Position numbers and translations under genes: made by a program. Below the pieces are notes generated by a model. That model had not been told where the DNA came from. It saw only the letters and a program-made list of their open reading frames with translations, and did no database searches. A DNA stretch of 64,000 nucleotides, from contig NZ_SCML01000008.1 in the NCBI RefSeq assembly GCF_005503365.1, positions 62,001 through 126,000 on the forward strand. The letters are read 5' to 3'. Position 1 is the stretch's first letter. Each line of letters opens with the position of its first letter. Source of the DNA: Hydrogenophaga sp. 2FB. GTDB taxonomy: Bacteria; Pseudomonadota; Gammaproteobacteria; Burkholderiales; Burkholderiaceae_C. Shown here one piece after another: positions 26,329-35,981 of this stretch.

Positions 26329-27314
26329 GGCGTGTCCTCGGAAGCCTTGGCGGAAAGAGATGGGCCGTGGCTCGCGCGGCGGGCCAGGAAGGCATTGATC
26401 TCGCCGACGATGCCGCGGCGGAACAGCATGACCACCACCACGAACACCGCTCCCTGCACGATCAGCACCGCCTCGGCGAACGCGGACAGCTGGTTGGCCA
26501 TGGTCACGACCACGATGGCGCCCACCAGCGGGCCGAGCATGGTCTGCAGGCCGCCGACGATGCCCATCAGCAAGGCTTCGCCCGAGGTGACCCAGCTCAC
26601 GTCGGTGAGCGTGGCGATCTGGAACACGATGCTCTTCATGCCGCCGGCGAGGCCCGCCAACGCGGCCGAGAGCGTGAAGGCCAGCAGCTTGTAGCGGTTG
26701 ACCCGATAGCCCAGCGAGATGGCGCGCGGCTCGTTGTCGCGGATCGCGGTCAGCACCTGGCCGAAGGGCGAATGCACCACACGCCAGATGAGCCAGAAGG
26801 CCGCCACCACCGTCACCGCGACCACGTAGTAAAGCGTGAGGTTGTCCTGCAGGCTCAGCAGGCCGAACAGCTTGCCGCGCGGGACGTTCTGGATGCCGTC
26901 CTCGCCGCCGGTGAAGGGCGAGCGCAGGGCGATGAAGTAAACCAGCTGCGCGCAGGCCAGCGTGATCATGGAGAAGGCGATGCCCGCGCGGCGGATCGCC
27001 AGCACGCCGGTGGTGGCGCCGATCGCCGCCGCCACCGCCGCGCCAAAGAGCACGCCCAGTGCGGGGTCGAAGCCCCAGACCTTGACCGCATGCGCCGTCG
27101 CGTAGCCGGCCGAGCCGAAGAACATCGCATGCCCGAAGGACAGCAGCCCGACGTAGCCGACCATCAGGTTCAGCGAGGCCGCGAGCAGCGCGAAGCACAT
27201 CAGCTTCATCAGGAAGATCGGATACGCCACGGCGGGCGCCAGCAGCAGCACCAGCGCGCCGGCGACCAGCAGGGCCGCGCGGTGGCGCTCGAAGAACGAA
27301 GGGGTCACGGTCAT
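26325..27314 (-). CDS. livM: Branched-chain-type ABC transporter, permease LivM
   Basis: A 329-residue inner-membrane permease of the LivM family with about ten hydrophobic segments. Family segments visible are LMVGYVGLLSFGHAMFFGSAGYA, RRAGIAFSMITLACAQL, and RDNEPRAISLGYRVNRYKLLAF (the coupling loop for the ATPase). It works with LivH, LivG, LivF and the binding protein at 30653-31885. In this operon the system probably imports a hydrophobic or acidic catabolic substrate rather than leucine. Confidence 0.93.
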   Translation of the reverse strand: MTVTPSFFERHRAALLVAGALVLLLAPAVAYPIFLMKLMCFALLAASLNLMVGYVGLLSFGHAMFFGSAGYATAHAVKVWGFDPALGVLFGAAVAAAIGATTGVLAIRRAGIAFSMITLACAQLVYFIALRSPFTGGEDGIQNVPRGKLFGLLSLQDNLTLYYVVAVTVVAAFWLIWRVVHSPFGQVLTAIRDNEPRAISLGYRVNRYKLLAFTLSAALAGLAGGMKSIVFQIATLTDVSWVTSGEALLMGIVGGLQTMLGPLVGAIVVVTMANQLSAFAEAVLIVQGAVFVVVVMLFRRGIVGEINAFLARRASHGPSLSAKASEDTP

Positions 27315-27337
27315 CTTGTTGTCTCCTTGGACCGGTG

Positions 27338-28222
27338 TCAGCGCAGGCTGCCGAAGAGGCCTTGCGGGCGCACGGCCAGCACGATCAGCATCACCACGAA
27401 CACCACCATGCCGGCGCCGTCCGGGTACACCAGCTTGGTGATGCCTTCGATCACGCCCAGCCCGAAGCCGGCCACGATGGCGCCGATGATCGAGCCCATG
27501 CCGCCGATCACGACCACCGCGAAGACCACGATGATCAGCTGCGAGCCCATGAGCGGATTGACCTGGTAGATGGGCGCGGCCATCACGCCACTGAAGCCCG
27601 CCAGCGCCACGCCCAGGCCGTAGGTGAGCATCAGCATGCGCGGCACGCGCACGCCGAATGTGCGCACCAGGTTCGGGTTCTCGGTGGCGGCGCGCAGGTA
27701 GGAGCCGAGCTTGGTCCGTTCGATGACGAACCAGGTCCCGATGCACATGCCCATGGACGCGACGATCACCCACAGCCGGTACCACGGGAAGAAGGCCATC
27801 GACGTGTCCAGCCCGCCCGAGATCGGGTTGGGATAGGGCTGGCCGGTGGCGCCGAACTTGTAGCGGAACACGCCTTCGAGGATCAGCGCGAAGCCGAAGG
27901 TCAGCAGCAGCGCGTAGACATGGTCGATGTGGTACAGCCGGCGCAGCAGGGTGCGCTCCAGCGCGATGCCGCTCAGGCCGACCACCAGCGGCGCCAGCAC
28001 CAGGGCCCACCAGTAGTTCAGGCCCAGGTACTCCAGCATGCCCCAGGCCACGAAGGCGCCGAGCATGTACTGCGCGCCATGCGCGAAGTTCACCACGCGC
28101 AACAGGCCGAAGATGATCGCCAGGCCCAGGCTCATCAACGAATAGAGCGAGCCGTTGATCATGCCGACCAGCACCTGGCCCGCGATGGCGGCCAGTGGGA
28201 ATCCAAACAAGGTGTCAGGCAT
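27338..28222 (-). CDS. livH: Branched-chain-type ABC transporter, permease LivH
   Basis: A 294-residue LivH-family inner-membrane permease. LMSLGLAIIFGLLRVVNFAHGAQYMLGAF is the family's N-terminal signature, and RAATENPNLVRTFGVRVPRM forms the coupling region. It ends RPQGLFGSLR, a usual C-terminus for the family. It lies 23 bp before livM and 35 bp after livF on the same strand. Confidence 0.94.
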   Translation of the reverse strand: MPDTLFGFPLAAIAGQVLVGMINGSLYSLMSLGLAIIFGLLRVVNFAHGAQYMLGAFVAWGMLEYLGLNYWWALVLAPLVVGLSGIALERTLLRRLYHIDHVYALLLTFGFALILEGVFRYKFGATGQPYPNPISGGLDTSMAFFPWYRLWVIVASMGMCIGTWFVIERTKLGSYLRAATENPNLVRTFGVRVPRMLMLTYGLGVALAGFSGVMAAPIYQVNPLMGSQLIIVVFAVVVIGGMGSIIGAIVAGFGLGVIEGITKLVYPDGAGMVVFVVMLIVLAVRPQGLFGSLR

Positions 28223-28257
28223 AAGGTGTCTCCGTGTTGTTCTTGTGTGGATGCGCG

Positions 28258-28971
28258 TCAGACGCCGAGCAGCGCCTCGATCCGCGCGTGGTCGCTGACG
28301 AGCGCCTGCCGATCGAAGTGCTCGGCGACCCGGCCCTCTTCGATCACGTAGAAGCGGTCGCCGACGCCCGAGGCAAAGCGGAAGTTCTGCTCCACCATGA
28401 GGATCGTGAAGCCGCGCTGGCGCAGGATGCCGATGGCCTCGCCGATCTTCTCGATGATCACCGGCGCGAGGCCTTCGGTGGGTTCGTCCAGCAGCAGCAG
28501 CGTGGCGCCGGTGCGCAGGATGCGGGCGATCGCCAGCATCTGCTGTTCGCCGCCCGAGAGCCGCGTGCCGGGGCTTTTGCGCCGCAGCTTGAGGTTGGGG
28601 AAGAGCGTGTAGATCTCGTCGATCGTCATGCCGCCGGGCATCAGCACCGGCGGCAGCAGCAGGTTCTCTTCCACGTCCAGGCTGGCGAAGATGCCGCGCT
28701 CCTCGGGACAGTAGGCGACGCCCAGGCGCGCAATGTCCTCGGGCACCATGCCCTGGGTGGGACGGCCGTTGATCGCAATGTGGCCCCGCCGCTTGGTGAG
28801 CAGGCCCATCACCGCGCGCATCGTGGTGGTCTTGCCGGCACCGTTGCGGCCGAGCAGGCACACCACCTCGCCGGGCTGCACCACAAAGTCGATGCCATGC
28901 AGCGCCTGCGTCTCGCCGTAGAAGCCGGTGAGGCCGCGCACCTCCAGGCAGGGGATGTTCTGCTCAGGCAT
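28258..28971 (-). CDS. livF: Branched-chain-type ABC transporter, ATPase LivF
   Basis: A 237-residue ABC ATPase. Walker A is GRNGAGKTT (about 41-49), signature LSGGEQQM, Walker B LLLDEPTEGLAP, and the end IEALLGV is typical of LivF. ATG 28971 is used; it lies 8 bp inside the end of livG, so the two genes overlap and are likely translationally coupled. In the complex LivF pairs with LivG at the inner face of the membrane. Confidence 0.94.
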   Translation of the reverse strand: MPEQNIPCLEVRGLTGFYGETQALHGIDFVVQPGEVVCLLGRNGAGKTTTMRAVMGLLTKRRGHIAINGRPTQGMVPEDIARLGVAYCPEERGIFASLDVEENLLLPPVLMPGGMTIDEIYTLFPNLKLRRKSPGTRLSGGEQQMLAIARILRTGATLLLLDEPTEGLAPVIIEKIGEAIGILRQRGFTILMVEQNFRFASGVGDRFYVIEEGRVAEHFDRQALVSDHARIEALLGV

Positions 28972-29734
28972 GGGCACCTCCCACATAGGCTTCGCGCACG
29001 CGCGCATCGTTCGAGACTTCGTCATAACTGCCTTCGGCCAGCACCTCGCCAGCCTGCAGCACGGTGATGCGGTCGCACAACTCGGCCACCACCTTCATGT
29101 TGTGTTCCACCATCAGCACGGTCCGTTCCTTGGCAACCTGCGCGATCAGGCGCGTCACCGGTCCGATGTCCTCGTGGCCCAGGCCGGCGATCGGCTCGTC
29201 GAGCAGGATGAGCTCGGGCTCCAGCGCCAGCGTGGTCGCCAGTTCCAGCGCGCGCTTGCGGCCGTACGGCAGGTCGGCGGCGGCGTGGTTCGCATAGGGC
29301 TCGAGGTTGACCGCGGCGAGCAGCTCGCGTGCGCGCTCGCTGTGGCGCTCCAGCACCCGCGCGCTGCGCCAGAAGGCGAAGGTGCCGCCGGCCTTGCGCT
29401 GCAACGCCACGCGCACATTGTCCAGCACGCTCATCTGGCCGAACACCGCCGAGATCTGGAACGAACGCACCATGCCACCGATCGCGACGCTGGCCGCGTC
29501 GCTCTTCGTGATGTCGCGCCCGTTGTAGTAGATGCGCCCGGCACTGGCCGGGATGAACCGGGTCAGCAGGTTGAAGCAGGTGGTCTTGCCCGCGCCGTTG
29601 GGGCCGATCAGGGCATGGATGCTGTGGCGCCGGATGTTCAGCGACACGTTTTTCACCGCATGGAAACCGAGGAACTCCTTGCCGAGCCCTTCGGTGCGAA
29701 GGATGTGGTCGCTGTGGCGCGCGTCTGCCGTCAT
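28964..29734 (-). CDS. livG: Branched-chain-type ABC transporter, ATPase LivG
   Basis: A 256-residue ABC ATPase of the LivG type. Walker A is GPNGAGKTT, Walker B LILLDEPIAGLGHED, and MVEHNMKVV contains the switch histidine. The signature region reads LPYGRKRALELA, where many ABC proteins have LSGGQ; the LPYG form is normal for LivG. Its ATG overlaps the stop of the SMP-30 gene (ATGA), and its end overlaps livF. Confidence 0.94.
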   Translation of the reverse strand: MTADARHSDHILRTEGLGKEFLGFHAVKNVSLNIRRHSIHALIGPNGAGKTTCFNLLTRFIPASAGRIYYNGRDITKSDAASVAIGGMVRSFQISAVFGQMSVLDNVRVALQRKAGGTFAFWRSARVLERHSERARELLAAVNLEPYANHAAADLPYGRKRALELATTLALEPELILLDEPIAGLGHEDIGPVTRLIAQVAKERTVLMVEHNMKVVAELCDRITVLQAGEVLAEGSYDEVSNDARVREAYVGGAHA

Positions 29735-30615
29735 GTGAGACTCCCGTCGTTGAAGAGCACCTCGGGCAGGCCGCGCACGCCCAGCCCGTGGAAGGCGAAC
29801 AGCGCGCCCGCATCCGGGTGGTCGCTGCGCAGCAGGTTGCCCGTGTTGCGAATGCTGGTGAGGTACAGCACGTCCAGGTTCGGCCCGCCAAAGCAGGGGC
29901 AGGTCGGGTAGGGCGTGGGCACGTCGAGCAGCGTGAGCAGCGTGCCGTCGGGCTGGAAGCGGCCGAGCTTGCCGCACTGCACCAGCGCGATCCACAGGTT
30001 GCCTTCGGCATCCACCGTGGCACCGTCGGGCGCCGAGCCGTGTGGCAGCGTGCTGAAGAGCGTGCGGCGCGGCCCGACCGCGCCGGTCGCCGTGTCGTAG
30101 TCGACCACGCTGACGTTGCCGCTCAGGCTGTCCGCGTGGTAGAGCTCGCGGCCGTCGGGGCTGAAGCAGGTGGTGTTGGCCAGCGCGATGCCGTCGAAGA
30201 GCGGTGTCGCGCTGCCGTCGGTCTCCAGCCGGTAATAGCCGCCATCGGTGTCGTGCCGGCCCTGCACCATCGAGCCCGCGACGAAGCGGCCCTGCCGGTC
30301 GGTGCGGCCGTCGTTCATGCGCATGGCCGGGCCCTTGTGCCGCACCTCGGCCAGCCGCCGCACGGCGCCCGTGGACAGGTCCATCAGGTGGAAGCCGTCC
30401 TCGAGCGCCAGCACCAGCCGCTGGCCGCTGCGCGTCAGCGCGATCGAGCCCACGTCGCTCGGGGTGCTCCATTCGCGGGTCTGGCCCTTCGACACGCGCC
30501 GCACCAGCCTCGCCTTGGAATCGATCCAGACCAGCGACTGGTCGCGCGCATCCCACACCGGGCATTCGCCCAGCCGGTCGCGCGTGTCGCCGATGATCTC
30601 GTGTCGTACGCTCAT
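29731..30615 (-). CDS. SMP-30/gluconolactonase-family lactonase
   Basis: A 294-residue six-bladed beta-propeller of the SMP-30/LRE family, metal-dependent lactonases. The metal Glu is in RLGECPVW (18-25), RMNDGRTDRQGRFVAGSM carries the substrate/metal Asn and Asp, and PDGATVDAEGNLWIALVQCGKL is the hallmark Asp loop. In an operon with a Baeyer-Villiger monooxygenase, a lactonase is the enzyme expected to open the lactone formed. ATG 30615 is chosen over a GTG two codons upstream. That it acts on the monooxygenase product is inference. Confidence 0.9.
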   Translation of the reverse strand: MSVRHEIIGDTRDRLGECPVWDARDQSLVWIDSKARLVRRVSKGQTREWSTPSDVGSIALTRSGQRLVLALEDGFHLMDLSTGAVRRLAEVRHKGPAMRMNDGRTDRQGRFVAGSMVQGRHDTDGGYYRLETDGSATPLFDGIALANTTCFSPDGRELYHADSLSGNVSVVDYDTATGAVGPRRTLFSTLPHGSAPDGATVDAEGNLWIALVQCGKLGRFQPDGTLLTLLDVPTPYPTCPCFGGPNLDVLYLTSIRNTGNLLRSDHPDAGALFAFHGLGVRGLPEVLFNDGSLT

Positions 30616-30652
30616 GTGCACCCGCCCTGGTTGTGCTGGCCGACCTGCTGGC

Positions 30653-31885
30653 TTACTTCTTGACGAAGTCGCAGCCGCCTTCGGACAGCGGACGGAAGAT
30701 CTTCTCGCCGGGGATGGCGGCGCCGACGGTATAGAAATCGTTCTTGCCCTTGGACTGCGCGGGGGTCTTCACTTCGACCGGATAGACCGGGCGCATCACC
30801 TGGCCGTCTTCGCGGATCTTCACGTCCTTGGACATGAAGTCGTTCACCGGCGTGGCCTTCATCTTCGCCACCACCGCCGGACCGGCATCGGTGCCGGCGG
30901 CCTGCGTGCTCTTGAGGTAGTGCGTCACGGCGCTGTAGACACCGGCCATGATGTAGGTCGGCACCACACCGCTGTTGCGGTCCATGAAGCGCTTGCTCCA
31001 GGCGCGCGAGGCTTCGTCACGGTCCCAGTAGAAGGGCACGGTGATGTTCAGGCCTTGCGCGGTCTCCAGGCCCATCGCGGCGACGCTGTTGATCGTCATG
31101 CCGAACACGCTCACGCTCTGGCCGCCTTTGGTGATGCGGAACTCGGCCGCCTGCTTGAGCGAGTTGGACAGGTCCAGCCCTGCGTTCAGGATCACGATCG
31201 CCTTGGCGCCGCTCGACTGCGCCTGCAGCAGGTACGAGGAGAAGTCGGTGGTGCCCAGCGGATGCTTGACCGAACCCACCACCTTGCCGCCCGCCTGCTC
31301 GATGAAGCGCGTGGCCTCGGTCTGCAGCGCCGCGCCGAAGGCGTAGTCCACCGTCACGAAGAAGAAGGTCTTCACGCCCTTGTCGATCAGGGTCTGCACG
31401 CCGGCCTTGGGCAGCGAGTAGGTGTCGACCAGGAACTGGAAGGCCATCGGCGAGCAGGCCTTGCCGGTGAGGTCGGAGGACACGGTGCCGGCGATCAGGT
31501 AGGGCTTCTGCTTCTCGCGCATCAGGGTCTGCACGCCGAGTGCGATCGAGGAGGCCGAGCCGCCGACGATCACGTCCACCTTGTCTGTCTCCAGCCACTT
31601 GCGCGCGGCGTTCAGGCCCACGTCGGGCTTGTTCTGGTCGTCGATCGTCAGCAGCTCGACCGGCTTGCCGTTGACCTTGCCGCCGAAGTCCTCGATGGCC
31701 ATCCGGGCGGCGAGCACGGAGCCGGGTCCGCCGTTGCCGGAGTACGGGCCGCTCAGGTCGCCCATGATGCCGATGCGCACCATGTCGTCCGAGATCTGGG
31801 CATGGGCCAGGCCGGTGCCCGCGGCCAGTCCGGCCATGGCGAGCACGGCACGCAGGGCCGCGAGGGAGTGTCGAACGTTCTTCAT
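30653..31885 (-). CDS. Branched-chain-type ABC transporter, periplasmic binding protein
   Basis: A 410-residue LivJ-type (SBP family 6) binding protein with signal peptide (AALRAVLAMAGLAAGTGLAHA). IRIGIMGDLSGPYSGNGGPGS-like opening (here MVRIGIMGDLSGPYSGNGG), VDVIVGGSASSIALGVQ and FFFVTVDYAFGAAL are family segments. Proteins of this type in degradation clusters often bind aromatic or aliphatic acids instead of amino acids. It precedes the SMP-30 gene by 37 bp and belongs to the same 17-gene run. Confidence 0.92.
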   Translation of the reverse strand: MKNVRHSLAALRAVLAMAGLAAGTGLAHAQISDDMVRIGIMGDLSGPYSGNGGPGSVLAARMAIEDFGGKVNGKPVELLTIDDQNKPDVGLNAARKWLETDKVDVIVGGSASSIALGVQTLMREKQKPYLIAGTVSSDLTGKACSPMAFQFLVDTYSLPKAGVQTLIDKGVKTFFFVTVDYAFGAALQTEATRFIEQAGGKVVGSVKHPLGTTDFSSYLLQAQSSGAKAIVILNAGLDLSNSLKQAAEFRITKGGQSVSVFGMTINSVAAMGLETAQGLNITVPFYWDRDEASRAWSKRFMDRNSGVVPTYIMAGVYSAVTHYLKSTQAAGTDAGPAVVAKMKATPVNDFMSKDVKIREDGQVMRPVYPVEVKTPAQSKGKNDFYTVGAAIPGEKIFRPLSEGGCDFVKK

Positions 31886-31935
31886 GGCTTTGTCTCCAGT
31901 GCTGTCGTTGGGGGGAGGGGGATGGGCGGGGGGTA

Positions 31936-34257
31936 TCAGGTGCGGCCCGAAGGCAGCGCCAGAATCTGCTTGGCGAGGATGTTGCGTTGGATCTCGTTCG
32001 ATCCGCCGAAGATGGCGGGCATGCGCGAGTCGAGGTACTGGTTCATCACGTCGGCCGCGATGCCATCGATCACCACGTCGTCGATCTGGCCGCCGTGGTC
32101 GCCGGCGAGCTGCACGAGTTCGTCCGTGATGCGCTGGTAGGTTTCTGTGCCCCAGACCTTGAGGTAGGACACCTCGGGCCCGAGTTCTTCGCCGCCGCGC
32201 AACCGCCCCATGAAAAGTTCGAAGGCGGATTTGAGGTCGCGCACGTCGAGCACGAGCTGCGCGTAGCGGTCGCGGAAATCGCCCTGCGCGAGTGCGTTCG
32301 TGGCCTCGGCGAGGCGATCGAGCTGGGCCAGCGCGTATTCGCATTGGCGCGGCGTGCCGAAGAAGATGCGCTCCTCGCGCAGGAAGGAGTTGGCCACGCT
32401 CCAGCCGTCGTCGATGCGGCCCACGACGTTGGCGACCGGCACGCGCACGTTGTCGAAAAAGACTTCGCTGAACTCGCCCTCGCCCTTGAGGTTGACGATG
32501 GGGCGCACCTTCACGCCCGGCGTCTTGAGGTCGATCAGCAGGAAGGTGATGCCACGCTGCTTGGCGCCCTCGGCCTTGCTGGTGCGCACCAGCGCGAACA
32601 TCCAGTCCGCGCCCGGGCCCAGCGTGGTCCAGGTCTTCTGGCCGTTGACCACGAGGAACTCGCCATCGCGCTCGGCGCGCGTGCGCAGGCTGGCCAGGTC
32701 GGAGCCCGCGTTGGGCTCGGAATAGCCCTGGCACCACATGATCTCGCCGCTCAGCACGCGTGGCAGGTGGTAGTTGATCTGCTCGGGCGAGCCGTGCATG
32801 AGCAGCAGTTTGCCGATGGCCAGGCCGTGGTCGGGGATGCGCGCGCAGCCGTGGCGCGCGATCTCTTCGGCGTAGATCACCTGCTTGCTCGCCGACAGGC
32901 CCATGCCGCCAGCGCTCTTGGGCCAGGAGGGTGCGAGCCAGCCTTTCTTCGACAGCGCCTGGTACCAGTCGGCGATGTCGGCGTAGTAGGCGCGCTTCTT
33001 CATGAAGCGCTTCTCGGGTGGGTAGTTGGCGGCAATCCAGGTCGCCATCGCGCGGCGGAATTCCTCATCGGACAGCTCGGCCACGTCCAGGTCATCGGCC
33101 ACCACGAGGGGCGAGTTGTCGGACTGCCCCACGCGGCCGGTCTTCATCAGTTCGTCCAGGAACTGGCCGCGTTGCCAGAGCGGGTTGCCGAGCCAGGCCG
33201 ACAGCGCCAACGCACGCTTGAGGCACAGGCCGATGTCCGTTTCGTCGGCGATGCCCATGCCGCCGTGCAGGTGGATGGCGCTCTTGCCGACCAGCAGCGC
33301 CGTGGCGCCGGCGCGTGCGCGCGCCGCGCGCAGCGACGGCATGCGCATGGCATCGTCGACCGGGCGTGCCCAGTCGAGCAAGGCGTTTTCGGCCGAGGCG
33401 CGCGACAGCTGGCATTGCATCCACATGTCGACCATGCGGTGCTGCAGCGCCTGGAACGAGGCGATGGGCTTGCCGAACTGGACACGCTGCGAGGTGTAGG
33501 CCACCGTGGCGTCCAGTGCGCGTTCGGCCACCCCCACGAGTTCGAATGCGCTGGCCAGGCGGGCCAGCTCGATCGCCTGTGCGACCGCGTCGCGCACGGC
33601 CGGTCCGCTCGCGAGCAGGGCATCGGCCGGCAGCGTGAGACCCGCGACATCCACCTCGCCGAAGTTCAGTCCATCGATGGTGCGGGTCGTGCGGACCGTG
33701 GTGGGCTGCGCGATCCAGAACAACACCGGCTTGCCATCGTCCAGTGCGTAGACCAGGAAACCGTCGGCGGCATCGGCCAGGGGCACGAAGCACTTGACCG
33801 CGCCTTGCAGTTGCCAGCCCTCACCCTGGCGCACGGCACGCATCCGGACGTCGTCGATGGACAGCTCGCCGGCCGCTTCCTGCCAGGCCAGCGCGGCCAG
33901 CGTCTGGCCGGAAAGCACCTGCTCGAGCAGCGCACGCGCGGACGCCGAGTGCTCGGCCATCGGCACGAGCGCCTGCACCACCATCAGGCCGCAGGCCACG
34001 TAGGGCTCCGGTGCCAGGCCGCGGCCGAGTTCGCTGGCGATCAGCATCGCCTCGGCCACGCCAAGACCATGTCCACCGAGGGATTCGGGCACCAGCACGC
34101 CGCTCCAGCCGGCCTCGGCCATGGCCTGCCAGATGCTTCGGTCAAAAGGAATGGCCTGGTCGCGCAGGCGCCTGGCCCGCGCGGGCGCCGGGTACCGCTC
34201 ATGGAAGGCCTGCACGCTGTCGCGCAGCATCGTCTGGGTTTCGTCGAGATGGGTCAT
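31936..34257 (-). CDS. Double-length (fused) acyl-CoA dehydrogenase
   Basis: A 773-residue protein made of two complete acyl-CoA dehydrogenase modules. The first (about 1-380) contains GWSGVLVPESLGGHGLGVAE, TSQRVQFGKPIASFQALQ and HLHGGMGIADETDIG. The second (about 390-773) contains GWLAPSWPKSAGGMGLSASK, CQGYSEPNAGSDLASLRT, GQKTWTT and IFGGSNEIQRNILAKQIL. A normal enzyme has about 380-400 residues, so this looks like a fusion of the alpha and beta chains of a heteromeric enzyme such as the steroid/bile-acid side-chain types. The Glu of the YEG motif (base in medium-chain enzymes) is not seen in either half; the second reads FGG. The base is not assigned. Confidence 0.92.
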   Translation of the reverse strand: MTHLDETQTMLRDSVQAFHERYPAPARARRLRDQAIPFDRSIWQAMAEAGWSGVLVPESLGGHGLGVAEAMLIASELGRGLAPEPYVACGLMVVQALVPMAEHSASARALLEQVLSGQTLAALAWQEAAGELSIDDVRMRAVRQGEGWQLQGAVKCFVPLADAADGFLVYALDDGKPVLFWIAQPTTVRTTRTIDGLNFGEVDVAGLTLPADALLASGPAVRDAVAQAIELARLASAFELVGVAERALDATVAYTSQRVQFGKPIASFQALQHRMVDMWMQCQLSRASAENALLDWARPVDDAMRMPSLRAARARAGATALLVGKSAIHLHGGMGIADETDIGLCLKRALALSAWLGNPLWQRGQFLDELMKTGRVGQSDNSPLVVADDLDVAELSDEEFRRAMATWIAANYPPEKRFMKKRAYYADIADWYQALSKKGWLAPSWPKSAGGMGLSASKQVIYAEEIARHGCARIPDHGLAIGKLLLMHGSPEQINYHLPRVLSGEIMWCQGYSEPNAGSDLASLRTRAERDGEFLVVNGQKTWTTLGPGADWMFALVRTSKAEGAKQRGITFLLIDLKTPGVKVRPIVNLKGEGEFSEVFFDNVRVPVANVVGRIDDGWSVANSFLREERIFFGTPRQCEYALAQLDRLAEATNALAQGDFRDRYAQLVLDVRDLKSAFELFMGRLRGGEELGPEVSYLKVWGTETYQRITDELVQLAGDHGGQIDDVVIDGIAADVMNQYLDSRMPAIFGGSNEIQRNILAKQILALPSGRT

Positions 34258-34296
34258 CGGGTGGGGAGCCTTGGTGCTGCGCGGGGTGTCGCGCGC

Positions 34297-35958
34297 TTAT
34301 TCGGCGGGGCCGCTGAGGGCCACGTCGGTCGGGAGCTGGTAGGACCGGAACTGCTCGCGCAGCTTGAGCTTCTGCAGCTTGCCGGTGGCGGTATGGGGGA
34401 GCGTGTCCACGAAGACCACGTCGTCGGGCATCCACCACTTGACGACCTTGTCCGCCATGAAGGCCAGGATGTCTTCGCGCGTGGGCTGCGTGCCCGCCTT
34501 GGGCACGATCACGAGCAGCGGGCGCTCCTGCCAGCGCTGGTGGGCCACGCCGATCACGGCGGCCTCCTGCACGTCGGGATGGCCCACGGCCGCATTCTCG
34601 AGGTCGATGGACGAGATCCATTCGCCACCGGACTTGATGACGTCCTTGGAGCGGTCGGTGATCTGCACGAAGCCGTCGGCGTCGAGCGTGGCCACGTCGC
34701 CGGTGGGGAACCAGCCCGCGGCATCGGTCGCGTCGCCGTCGGCGCGGTAGTAGCCCGACGCCACCCAGGGCCCGCGCGCCTTCAGGTCGCCGAAGGCCTT
34801 GCCGTCGTGCGGCAGCGGCTGGCCGTCTTCGCCAAAGATCTCGATTTCCACGCCGTAGATCGCGCGGCCCTGCTTGGCCTGCACGTCGTAGCGCTGCGGC
34901 AGCGCCAGATCGCGGTGTTTGTCGAGCAGCGTGCCGATGGTCGCGAGCGGGCTGGTCTCGGACATGCCCCAGGCATGGATCACGTAGGCGCCGAGCAACT
35001 CTTCGAACTTCTGGATCATGGCGCGCGGCGCCGCCGAACCGCCGACGATCAAGCGCTTGAGCACGATCTCCGACAAGTCGAGCGACGCGCGGTGGCGCTC
35101 GATGTAATCGAACAGGCCCAGCCACACCGTGGGCACGCCGAGCGAGAAATTGCAGCGTTCCTCGCGCAGCAGGCGGTAGATGTTTTCGCCCGACAGGTGC
35201 GGCCCGGGCAGCACCAGCTTGGCGCCGCACATCGCACCCGCATAGGGCACGCCCCAGGCATTGACGTGAAAGAGCGGCACCACCAGCAGCACGCTGTCGC
35301 GCGCGGAAATGGCCAGGCCGTCGGCCGCGCAGGCGGTGAAGGAATGCAGCACCGTCGAACGGTGGCTGTACAGCACGCCCTTGGGGTTCCCGGTGGTGCC
35401 CGAGGTGTAGCAGAGCGACGAGGCGGTGTTCTCGTCGAACACCGGCCAGTCGAAATCGGGCGAAGCGTCGGCCAGCAGGTCTTCGTAGCAGAGCAGGTTG
35501 GGCAATGCCACGTCCGGCATCTGCGCACGCTCGCAGAGCGCGACGAAACCCTTCACCCGGCCCAGTTGCGGCGCGAGCTCGGCCAGCGTCGCGGCGAAGC
35601 TGGTGTCGAAGAAGACATAGCCGTCCTCGGCGTGGTTGACGATGTAGGCGATCTGCTCCGCAAAGAGCCGCGGATTGACGGTGTGCAGGATGGCCTGCAT
35701 GCCCGACACGCCGAAGTACAACTCCAGGTGGCGGTGCGTGTTCCAGGCCAGCGTGGCGACCCGGTCTCCCGCGCCGACACCCAGGCGCGTCAGGGCATGG
35801 GCCAGGCGCTTGGCGCGCTGCTGCACATTGCGCCAGTTGCTGCGGTGGGTGCTGCCGTCCACCAGGTGGCTGACGATTTCGCGCTCGCCGTGGTACGCGG
35901 CGGCGTGGTCGATGAGTCCGGAGAGCAGCAGGGGATGCTGTTGCATCAGGCCGTTCAT
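34297..35958 (-). CDS. Acyl-CoA synthetase (AMP-forming, long-chain type)
   Basis: A 553-residue ANL-superfamily ligase that activates a carboxylic acid with ATP and CoA. Visible are the P-loop [11 protein letters not shown] (about 184-194), [13 protein letters not shown] AWGMSETSP, the [27 protein letters not shown] hinge region with [18 protein letters not shown] and the catalytic lysine in [11 protein letters not shown]. It is close to medium/long-chain FadD-like enzymes of aliphatic and terpenoid pathways. It presumably activates the acid released after lactone opening and oxidation. It is 39 bp before the fused dehydrogenase gene. Confidence 0.92.
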   Translation of the reverse strand: MNGLMQQHPLLLSGLIDHAAAYHGEREIVSHLVDGSTHRSNWRNVQQRAKRLAHALTRLGVGAGDRVATLAWNTHRHLELYFGVSGMQAILHTVNPRLFAEQIAYIVNHAEDGYVFFDTSFAATLAELAPQLGRVKGFVALCERAQMPDVALPNLLCYEDLLADASPDFDWPVFDENTASSLCYTSGTTGNPKGVLYSHRSTVLHSFTACAADGLAISARDSVLLVVPLFHVNAWGVPYAGAMCGAKLVLPGPHLSGENIYRLLREERCNFSLGVPTVWLGLFDYIERHRASLDLSEIVLKRLIVGGSAAPRAMIQKFEELLGAYVIHAWGMSETSPLATIGTLLDKHRDLALPQRYDVQAKQGRAIYGVEIEIFGEDGQPLPHDGKAFGDLKARGPWVASGYYRADGDATDAAGWFPTGDVATLDADGFVQITDRSKDVIKSGGEWISSIDLENAAVGHPDVQEAAVIGVAHQRWQERPLLVIVPKAGTQPTREDILAFMADKVVKWWMPDDVVFVDTLPHTATGKLQKLKLREQFRSYQLPTDVALSGPAE

Positions 35959-35981
35959 GGGTGTCCTTTGTCCGATCCGGT

